Origin: Pholiota molesta
Lineage: Eukaryota > Basidiomycota > Agaricomycetes > Agaricales > Strophariaceae
DNA: 58,438 nt
Reading direction: 5' to 3'
Assembly (NCBI GenBank): GCA_014925825.1
Contig: JACGCK010000255.1
Coordinates: 1-58,438 of the forward strand
The notes beneath the pieces were generated by a model. It did no database searches. It saw only the letters and a list, made by a program, of their open reading frames with translations, and was not told the origin of the DNA. Of this stretch, positions 50,119 through 58,438 are shown in pieces (the stretch's first letter is position 1; every line of letters starts with the position of its first letter). The position numbers and the translations under genes were made by a program.

Positions 50119-52140
50119 ATGACTTTCCCAACGGCCTAGTATGTTTTACCAATTGTCTGCTACCACAAGAGGATGGTAGTCTCGTCAAGAAGGATCTATG
50201 GGTCGATGAAACCTCGGGGCTTATTCTAGATGCTCAGGTAGAGTGGCAGTGTCCTGCTTTGACTATTTCTCTTATCATTTGGCTCTAGAAAACCTTCTAT
50301 CTGCGTAGGGAACGACCCTCGACAGTTATCGACCTCGAGGGAATATCCTTAGGTAGGTTCTTTTTCTTAAGTGCAGTCTGTGGCTTGGCTAATTATTTTG
50401 ATTCTACATAGCCCTGGCTTAATCGATACCCAAATAAATGGAGCCTATGGATTTGACTTTTCAGTATACGAAGATGACGAGGCGTACCGCCAGGGTCTCC
50501 AAATGATTGCGGAGAGGATTGTCGAAACTGGTGTCACTTCGTAAATGCTCTACATACCCTCCATCTCATCAAGGGTACTCAATTTGGTTCCTCTAGACTT
50601 CTGCCAACGATCATCGTAAGCCTTTCCATTGCTTTCCAAAACGATATTCTAAATCTCCTGCATAGACTCAAGAGAAATCGAAATACCCTAAGCTTCTGTC
50701 CCTTCTCAAACCGTTCTCTACCCCCGTGTCTGCAACATTTCTAGGATGGCATGCCGAAGGTCCATTCATAGACCTTGAAAAGCGCGGAGCCCATACCCCA
50801 GGATATCTTCTTCCCGCAGCGGAAGGATTTAAATCCTTTGAAGATGTCTACGGTGCTCAGAATCTCGTTGACGCCGAAGACTGGTCTGCGATGTCTGGAT
50901 CTCAAAATTTCGCCGTGCGTCTTATCACTGCTGCACCTGAAATCCCTGGAGTCTTGCAGCCTTGGATGAATTGAATAAGAGAGGAATTGCATTCGCTATG
51001 GGACACAGGTTGGCAATTTCTGGCTTTTTGCTCTATATGACCCACCTAATTTTTGGCTGTGAATCAGTGCCGCACACACCGTAATTGCTACAGAGGCAGT
51101 CCTGCGCGGCGCGAGGCTTATTACACATCTCTTCAATGCGATGCCTCAACTTCATCACCGCGATCCTTCTATCATTGGGTTATTGGGAGCATCCCCTCAT
51201 CTATCCTCCCCATTCATCGCTGTCATGTCCCCGACCTTCACCGAGCCCCTGCCTTCCTTGGAACTTCCAGCATCTAGCGTCGATAATGAGGTTCAAATCT
51301 CCAGTCCCGCTTCTTCAGAGGCACTTGATGCATCTCCCAAGCGCAAAGATACAATTATCAGCTCTGTCAGCGTTCCGACAAATGCTCCCGTACGAAAGCA
51401 GAGTAGACCTAGTTTGCATCTAGAGAAAGGACAAGTTGCGGATATGGCATTTGACCGTCCTTATTACGGGATAATAGTGGATGGGATTCATGTTCATCCG
51501 AACTCTGTGCGGGTAAGTTTGATATTTTATTCGTGTTAGCAATCCTTTCAACGATCTTTTATAGCTGGCCTATTCATCTCATCCCGATGGTTGTATCCTT
51601 ATCACAGATGGTTGGTCGCTTCCGTTTTCAATATAACCCTGATCTGACTTTGCTTACGTTTCTGCTAGCCATGAAAGTCCTGGATCCTCACCTCAAAGAC
51701 GGTATTCATGAATGGCGCGACGGAAGGCGTTTCGTCAAAGAAGGTGATAGCCTATTCGTCGAAGGTACCAGAACCCTTGCAGGAAGGTCAGTTATATCCT
51801 TCTTTTCTTTTAGGTCTCACCACTTATCCCAAGCTTGCCAATACCGGTTACTTTTAGTGTCGTCACCCTTGATACCTGTGTCCGCAATTTCTCGCGCTTT
51901 ACTGGATGCTCTCTCGGCGAAGCTATCAAATGTGCTACGTACAACCCCGCCAAGTTCGTCTTTAGTGCATGCGACAATATACTCTACTGACGAAAACCGG
52001 TCTTTAGATGTCTGGGCATTGAAGATAAGAAAGGGACTCTTCGTCCTGGAGCCCATGCCGATCTTATCATGCTCGACAGGCAAGGTGTGGTTCACGAAAC
52101 CTGGATTAAGGGAAAGAAAATATGGTCGAAATCCGAGTGA
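50119..52140 (+). CDS. nagA: N-acetylglucosamine-6-phosphate deacetylase
   Basis: Cytosolic metal hydrolase that removes acetate from GlcNAc-6-phosphate in chitin/GlcNAc catabolism. Exons: 50119-50237, 50289-50352, 50413-50540, 50597-50615, 50666-51008, 51068-51512, 51565-51610, 51669-51786, 51858-51953, 52008-52140. Motifs in order: [35 protein letters not shown] with the conserved Glu, [39 protein letters not shown] with metal-site His, [18 protein letters not shown] with the catalytic Asp, [30 protein letters not shown] Ser/Pro/Thr-rich insert of about 80 residues (51197-51448) interrupts the core before [10 protein letters not shown]. Single bases are missing near 50131, 50344, 50459 and 50960; with them the length is 504 aa. 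The start is uncertain because the ATG at 50119 is in frame only after the first correction. Confidence 0.93.
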
Positions 52141-52560
52141 GATTCTGAATTAGAGTTTTTTAATTCTATATATGGTACTTTCTGGTTGGAAGTTTCTGTG
52201 ACATTAGCTGAAAATAATACTAAATAATTGCTCCAACAATAACATATCTTCTTTCCTTCTCTAGCTTCTAAGAGCAAGTAGTTTGAGCAAACAGGAGTAA
52301 GTACATTAGTATCAGGATTACCATTGGGGCAGCAACGAAAATGTACATAGGCGGAGCGGAGGCCCTAAATCAGGCGCTTAATTGTCAATTCCTGTTTTTA
52401 GAACACGCGGTCCGTTGTGGTCCGCTATCATGACCCTGTTCCGCTTCCGCTTTGCCGGTCCATTCACACTCCGAGGATTTGTACTTGCCCAAAGGCACCC
52501 CGCATTTCTCACCTCACCCGCCACCACCTCCACTTTCACTCTCTGAATACCCTATTGGAC
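52141..52560. other. Intergenic, flavocytochrome gene promoter
   Basis: 420 bp between two same-strand genes. The last 150 bp are C-rich and probably the 5' UTR. No other feature is seen. Confidence 0.5.
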
Positions 52561-54985
52561 ATGGCCGACCAGAAATACATCCACGGAGCGGAGGTTGCAA
52601 AACATAACAGTCGGGAAAGCTGTTGGATCATTGTGCATGGTGAGCATGCTGCAGGTTCCAGTTCAATGCAGATTCCGTGGTAAACTAGCCTTTCCACCAC
52701 TAGGCAATGTATACGATGTGACGGAATTCCTCGACGGTGTGTACCATACAGTCAAGGCTCTTTACATACAAAACTGAAGTTCGTGCTCTCCAGAACACCC
52801 TGGTATGACATTGTCCATCCCCTTGCAGATGCAGGCCTCACCAACTGGACTCAGGTGGCAGCAAAATCATCCTCAAATACGCGGGTAAAGATGCCACGTA
52901 TGTTTCTTACTGCTATAATCCTCAAATATACCTTTACGATGTCAAGACAGGCAAGAATACGACCCAATTCACCCCCCGGATGCCATTACAACGAATCTCC
53001 CTAAGGAGAAACAGTACGTGTTTTTGTTGTTTTATAATAGTTGCCTAGATATTGAAACGATTCCAGCTTGGGTCCTGTTGCACCAGATACCGTGCAAAAG
53101 GTTGAAGTCACGATAACGGATGAAGAGAAAGCGCGACAGGGACGTATTTCCCAAAGACCTCCACTGGACGAGATATTGAATTTGCATGATTTCGAGGTAT
53201 GCACGTCAGTTCCTATGTTCTTCTTTCTATTATGAACGTTTGTACAGGCTATTGCTAAGCAAGTCATGCCCGAGAAAGCCTGGGCCTACTATTCATCCGC
53301 TGCAGACGATGAAATTACCAATCGCGAGAACCATGCTGCATATCACAGGTAAATATTGGCTGGACACAACCCTTTCTCATGTCCATTTTTCTATATTATG
53401 ATTCTGTAGGATTTGGTTCCGCCCACAGATTCTCATTGATGTTACGAGAGTCAACTGGTCAACAACAATTCTAGGACATCGATCTAGTATGCCTGTCTAT
53501 ATTGTAAGTGTGCATCATTTGCATTACTGGAAGCCTTTCGTTGTTGAATTCAAATGGTTCAAAGACTGCAACAGCCCTGGGTAAACTTGGGCACCCTGAC
53601 GGTGAACTCAATCTAACAAGAGCGGCTGCTAAGCATGACGTTATACAAATGGTATGCACTATTCTAGGTTTTCCGAATTTCTAATTTCCTTACCTCTTAT
53701 CATCCCCTTTTCAAGATCCCAACTCTGGCGTCTTGTTCTTTTGATGAAATTGTGGATGCTGCTCAACCTGGCCAAGTACAATTCCTGCAGCTGTAAGCTT
53801 CTTTTCTCTTCACCCAAGAATGATGACATTAACTATCCTTCAGATATGTGAACAAAGATAGAGCAATCACTAAACGAATCGTGCAACATGCTGAAAAACG
53901 AGGAATCAAAGGCTTGTTCATCACGGTAGATGCACCTCAGCTTGGACGTCGGGAAAAGGTAAGCCGCAAAGATGTGGAGAGGAATATTTCTCATATTTCG
54001 TCATAATTCTAGGACATGAGAATGAAATTTACAGACGATGATCCATCTGAAGTCAGTAAATCTGGCTCAGACGGCGTGGATAGGTCACAGGGAGCTGCTA
54101 GAGCCATCAGCGTAATTATGTTTCACTACTTCTGCATAATTCGTATAATAAAAGTTCTATTCCAGTCCTTTATCGACCCTGGTTTGAAGTGGGCAGATCT
54201 CGACTGGTTTAAGAGCATCACCAATAGTAAGATTCTTTCTCAGCCCTGTGCATACAAACATAGTTACGAAACCTTTTCATCTCTCAGTGCCATTGATCCT
54301 GAAAGGTGTCCAGCGTTGGGAAGATGCCCTAAAAGCCTACGATCTCGGTCTTGCTGGAGTGGTGTTGTCAAACCACGGAGGGCGGCAACTAGATTTTGCA
54401 CGTTCTGGAATTGAAGTCCTCGTCGAGGTCGTTGCGAAACTGAAAGAGAAACGCGGGGTGACTTTCCCAAATGAGAAATTCCAACTCTTTGTCGATGGTG
54501 GGGTGAGGAGAGCGACAGATGTGCTCAAGGCAATTGCATTGGGAGCAACTGCAGGTATGTGTTTTGTAACTTCTCTGAATGGTTTTTAATAGTTCGTTGG
54601 TGACAGTTGGAGTTGGACGACCTTTCTTGTATGCTTTCTCGTCGTATGGGCAGGAAGGAGTAGAAAAGGCATTACAAATACTCCATGTAAGAGCCCTATG
54701 CTTTTCTGTCAATCTTTTTCAACTAATTGTATGACTATTCTCATAGGATGAGTTTGAGATGAACATGCGTTTGCTTGGTGCCACTTCCATCAAAGACATC
54801 AGGCCCGACATGGTAGATGCTTCGAACCTCAGCGCACATGTCGCAGCTATACCAGGAGATAGACTATACGATACCAACTGTAAGATTTTCTCCTTTTATA
54901 TTTTTCTCAACTTAAAAATTCTCTCAAATGTCTAGATGAAAGCATGCAGCACGCTAGACTCAGAGATGTCAAACCGAAAATGTGA
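52561..54985 (+). CDS. Flavocytochrome b2-type 2-hydroxyacid dehydrogenase
   Basis: FMN/heme enzyme that oxidises a 2-hydroxyacid and passes electrons to cytochrome c. Known members use L-lactate (yeast Cyb2) or glyoxylate (oxalate-forming enzyme of brown-rot fungi). Seventeen exons: 52561-52639, 52704-52736, 52794-52802, 52855-52897, 52951-53013, 53067-53196, 53248-53348, 53410-53503, 53565-53651, 53716-53792, 53844-53958, 54013-54111, 54166-54226, 54288-54554, 54607-54686, 54747-54879, 54936-54985. The frame is intact at 506 aa. A cytochrome b5 domain comes first (HNSRESCWIIVHGNVYDVTE, then EHPGGSKIILKYAGKDAT). The FMN barrel follows, with KAWAYYSSAADDEI, the catalytic-His loop SNHGGRQLDFARSG, and FVDGGVRRATDVLKAIALGA then VGVGRPFLYA. 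Exon 3 is only 9 nt and encodes most of the heme-ligand motif. The protein starts directly with the b5 domain, without the mitochondrial presequence of Cyb2, and lacks a peroxisomal SKL-type end. Confidence 0.95.
52794..52802 (+). other. 9-nt microexon encoding the HPGG heme motif
   Basis: CTCTCCAG precedes and GTATGA follows the nine bases AACACCCTG. Joined to flanking exons they read Glu-His-Pro-Gly-Gly, the invariant axial-His motif of cytochrome b5 domains. Being 9 nt, the exon could be skipped without a frameshift but the heme ligand would be lost. Confidence 0.88.
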
Positions 54986-55119
54986 TTTATGTTGGGATGT
55001 TGGGTACATATATCAAGCCCATGAAAGTGATCTATACATTCAATGATGTTATCTATATATGAGTACAAATGATTATGACAACATAGGTCCCGACCATTTT
55101 GAAGAGAATGAAAATATTA

Positions 55120-56630
55120 TTAGACAACCTGGAATGCAGAGCCGCCGGCCCTGGCATCGAGCTCGATGACTTCGTTGAGTCCTATTGGTTTTGTGAGTGT
55201 TTGATGCAACAGACAGCCGGGATCAATTCTTACCCATGACTTCGAAGAAGGCTTTGGGATCCATGCCTCTAGCTGAAGTGAAGTCGGTACCGGTCTTCTT
55301 CAAAGACCTCATAGCATCGCGGACAGCGTGAACCATCGCGACCGAAGACACAAGAGAGAAGACTGAAATAAGAATTTGATCAGTAAAGTATCCGAATTTT
55401 TCTTAGAAAAGTAAACAATGCTTACTGATGATCTTAGCGCCCATTCTTTCTGCCTCTTGTGTGGTAAACGAAGGAGTCAGACCTCCGGAGATGACATTAA
55501 CAGGACCTACATAATAAATGTCAAAATATCAGTTTCTTCAGGATGAGAGCAAGATCTGAATGCACTAACGGGTTTCGGAGCAAGTGCGGCGACAGTGGAA
55601 CGGAGGAGCTCTTCCGTCTTGACGCCTTCAATAAAGCACACATCAGCACCCGCGTCCGCGGCCAGTTTGAGACGGAGGACGGCTTCCTCCATTCCGAGAA
55701 CTTGGGCTGAATCTGTACGGCCGATGATAACCTAAAACTTCATTGGTATCTGTGCATCGAGTCCTAATTGGAGATAGACATACGAAGTCTGAGCCTCCTG
55801 GTATCGAGTCGCGAGCAATGACGGCCGCTCGGATCCTGGTGAGGAATTCCTCACGAGAGACGACTTGTTTGCCCATGAGGTGACCGCATCGTTTGGTCTG
55901 GACTTGATCTTCGATGTGCATACCGGCGACACCAGCGCTGACATATTGTCTGACGGTGCGGGCGACGTTCGCGGGCCCACCAAAGCTATAAATTTTTTAT
56001 GAAAATCATGTCTGCTGTCAAGCTGCACAACGACTTACCCTGTATCAGCGTCCGCGATGACTGGAACTGATGGCTGCAGGCTGCAAACCATTTGAGCGGC
56101 CTACCAGGTGGCATTTCAGTAAAAGAAGGCTCAAATATAGTAGGGAATTTTACTTACGCCGACGAAATCATTCAAAGTGGCGATTGCAAGATCAGGTTGG
56201 CCCAATCGAGAAGCAGTAGTAGCAGCACCACTTAAAGCATAAATTTAAGAGACGTGCATTTGAACCTTTATGAAATGCCCAAACCTTTGATAGAGACAGT
56301 CAAATCCTGCCTCAAGGGCAACTCGAGCGCTGATACCGTCGCAGATACCAGGAGCTACCTATTAGTAGTCAATTGTGAGATATTGGGGTCCAATGCTGAT
56401 TTATAAAAAGTACTTACAATGATACCCGGGCGTGCAAGCATTTGTCGCAAACGGGTTGAAGGATGATAAGACAAAGGGCCTTCGACGAAATTCTTGGGGT
56501 CCAAACGAGGGTTGTAGTAGACATTTGTGGGCTCCTCAACGGTGGTCTCCATGGCATTCAAGTCAACGGGGGCAGCGTTTACTGGAGCAGCAACATTCTC
56601 GGTCTTGGAAAAGTAATCGAGACCTGGCAT
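55120..56630 (-). CDS. ICL/PEP-mutase superfamily lyase, possible oxaloacetate acetylhydrolase
   Basis: C-C bond lyase of the isocitrate lyase/PEP mutase fold. Candidates are oxaloacetate acetylhydrolase (oxalate plus acetate), 2-methylisocitrate lyase or dimethylmalate lyase. Exons in coding order: 56418-56630, 56285-56358, 56158-56230, 56039-56100, 55784-55985, 55570-55731, 55426-55506, 55234-55362, 55120-55181. Motifs: RPGIIVAPGICDGISARVAL, YQSGAATTASRLGQPDL, the Mg2+ site VPVIADADTGFGGP, GMHIEDQVQTKRCGH with the catalytic Lys-Arg-Cys loop, DFVIIGRTDS, GADVCFIEGVKT, VISGGLTPSFT. One base is missing near 55502; with it the protein is 352 aa. No signal peptide is evident. The gene is convergent with the flavocytochrome gene, 134 bp between stop codons. 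The substrate cannot be fixed by eye. Confidence 0.88.
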
Positions 56631-57780
56631 TGTGTTGGGGTAGAAAAGGTGTGTTGGAGTGGATGAATGGGCAGTAGAGATGAGAAAGCCGTAGAAATAC
56701 TGATGGGCTTTCAAGTCAAAAACTCTCCTTCTTATAAGGCATTTGAGGATTGTTTATCCACTTTCAGATTCTCGTTGTTTGGAGAATCGTAAGATGTAGA
56801 TTTTCCTAATTCAGTATTATCGCTTCACAGAGTAGATCTTTATTTAGCCTGGTCGAGGAAGTTGTTGACAAGGACATACCTCTATCCCACATACAAACGG
56901 AGATAGAAGCCCCGAGGGATGACACCGCAGATCCTGAAACGTTTGTTATCAAGTTTGAATCTCACAATCGTTGCATGGAGCGCAGATGGAACATGTGGAT
57001 AGGTGGCTCAGAGGCTGATGAAGGTCTGAAAACGACTAAGACTATGAAGTTGCTATGGCGCTCATGAATGAGCTAGCAAGTTGTCTTTCTAACCGCAAAC
57101 AAAGGATACTCACTTTGACGCATGGAAGGCTCCGATATACATACGGTATAACTTGGGTTCGGGCTTGACACCTTGACTATTCAGACATTTCCGTGATACT
57201 AGAGCCTTTGCTGAGAAAAAGGCAGATCTTCTTTCACAAACAGCAGTAAAACCCTTGGCACAGAAGCGGCGATAGAGTGGGTGAGTGGAATAGCGCAGCA
57301 CGCAGCAGCGGTTCTGTTTCCATTTTGGAGCAGTTGGCGTGAAATATACTTGATTATCTGCCTATCGTGTCGTGCTTCTGCTTTCCGGAGAAAAGGATCC
57401 GAGGGTATGGAGGATGCAGAATTTTAAACTTTGTCCTGCGACGTGAATATACGCAATCAAGTATATTGAAGCACCGGCTGTAGGGAATTGCGATCGTACC
57501 CTGCGCCAGCCATTCATCGTTATAACGCTAAGATATGAACAGGCCGAAAAGCATGTGGCTTTCGAGAATAGACATTGGAGACGTTTCGGGGGAATGAGGT
57601 TCCCGACCGATTTGTCCATGATTTCTTCGATATGGATCTAGAATGGAGGGTTCCATTTCGCCTCGAATCTGTTGCATGAAGATGCTAGTCTATTGCGAGA
57701 TGATAACATACGGAATAAGCCATTAGACAACATATATAGAGTGGGGTGTAGTGTGACTTGGCAGGCACCAGTGCGAAGGC
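56631..57780. other. Intergenic, no supported gene
   Basis: Contains the promoter of the minus-strand lyase gene. Minus-strand open frames at 57110-57301 and 57362-57619 have no recognised domain. Confidence 0.45.
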
Positions 57781-58438
57781 CTATTGCAACAGCTCTTCGT
57801 GCACATTAAAATATCTGAGCACCAATCATCGCGTTAGTACAGTCCGCATATTAAATGCGTGAGACGGGACTGCTGCGCACCTAACCACATAGCCAACTTG
57901 GTGGCAAGTACCATCGCCATCTTCACCCCATTTGACAATCCAGCGGCCGATGACCTCGCCCTTCTCGTTACGCGTCTCTGCGACCGTCTCTTCCTGTCCT
58001 GGTTCGGGATGCACGTTTGTGCCCACGGCGTCTGTCCGGTTGGCAGTGAGATGAATCTTGTTTGCGAGCTCCCATTTTGCTAGTGGCCGTCTCGTTTCAA
58101 TCAGAAACGACGGGTCGTATACCTATATACGGAAGAACGCCCATGAATTTCGTTCAAGAACGATATCTTACTGGATATTCCATACCTTCGTCTTCAATGG
58201 GTGTAGCAGGAGTGTGTATGTCGTCATCTCTACTTCCTCGGCACTGCCAGGAGTATCTGGGCGGTAGCGGCGCATCACTGTACATAGGGCTTCGCCGACC
58301 ATGCGACGAGGGACGTGCTCAGAGCTGACGTTCCGAGCGCCAGTGTGGCTAATGCAAACCGCGCATTCATGGGGAGATTCGACTCGATTGCGAACAGAAA
58401 TGGTGTTAGAAATGTTGAGAGACCAATTGATGAGAGAG
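57781..58438 (-). CDS. Conserved membrane protein, TMEM70/TMEM186-like (5' partial)
   Basis: Probably a small mitochondrial inner-membrane protein; the resemblance to TMEM70/TMEM186-type proteins is loose and the function is inferred. The 5' end lies beyond the right edge. Exons in coding order: from the edge to 58186, 57882-58122, 57781-57814, with GT-AG introns. Visible are a membrane helix (FALATLALGTSALSTSLVAW), then MRRYRPDTPG, VEMTTYTLLLHPLKTKVYDP, SFLIETRRPLAKWELANKIH, an acidic loop, then VIGRWIVKWGEDGDG, and the end YFNVHEELLQ. One base appears missing near 58283, between KPYV and VMRRYRP. Confidence 0.7.

Noticed and set aside
1..58438. CRISPR arrays, bacterial operons, prophage or plasmid functions
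   Set aside because: No regularly spaced short repeats. Introns, tRNA structure and gene families show nuclear fungal DNA.

Overview
The window is a piece of nuclear DNA from a filamentous basidiomycete, most likely an Agaricomycete (mushroom or wood-decay fungus). The signs are protein genes cut into as many as 17 exons by roughly 50-70 nt GT-AG introns, a nuclear tRNA-Gly(GCC) with an intron, a eukaryotic ribosomal protein gene, and protein families and splice layouts typical of that group. I rebuilt 15 protein-coding genes and one tRNA exon by exon. One further broken orphan ORF is probably also a gene.

Layout: an Mpr1-like GNAT acetyltransferase (1947-2867) and a Pcl-type cyclin (8035-9049) sit alone in gene-poor DNA. 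A dense island follows (13362-33665): tRNA-Gly, a NAB2-like poly(A)-RNA-binding zinc-finger protein, a membrane-anchored AAA ATPase (minus), a UPF0029/IMPACT-domain protein (minus) sharing a short promoter with ribosomal protein L33, glutaryl-CoA dehydrogenase, a BRCT-containing family-X DNA polymerase (minus), NMN adenylyltransferase, and an ACS-family (Dal5/TNA1-like) MFS transporter. A 9-kb desert (33666-42792) holds the orphan minus-strand ORF, which resembles ADP-ribosyl cyclase/NAD glycohydrolase. A bZIP factor (42793-44634) with a pyrimidine-rich 3' flank is followed by another desert. The right end is a metabolic block: N-acetylglucosamine-6-phosphate deacetylase, a flavocytochrome b2-type 2-hydroxyacid dehydrogenase, a convergent ICL/PEP-mutase-superfamily gene, and a membrane protein gene cut by the window edge.

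Three themes stand out. (1) The flavocytochrome b2-like and ICL/PEP-mutase-like genes are convergent, 134 bp apart. These are the two enzyme families that make oxalate in wood-rot fungi. (2) An NAD synthesis gene (NMNAT), a nicotinate-permease-family transporter and a possible NAD-consuming enzyme lie within 10 kb. (3) Ten of the fifteen genes plus the orphan ORF need about 25 single-base insertions to restore the conserved reading frame. Nearly all are in the same direction and many lie in homopolymers, while five genes (GNAT, NAB2, UPF0029, L33, flavocytochrome b2) read cleanly. Under-called homopolymers in the assembly explain this better than mass pseudogenisation.

All exon coordinates come from reading splice signals and conserved protein motifs by eye; no alignment was run.
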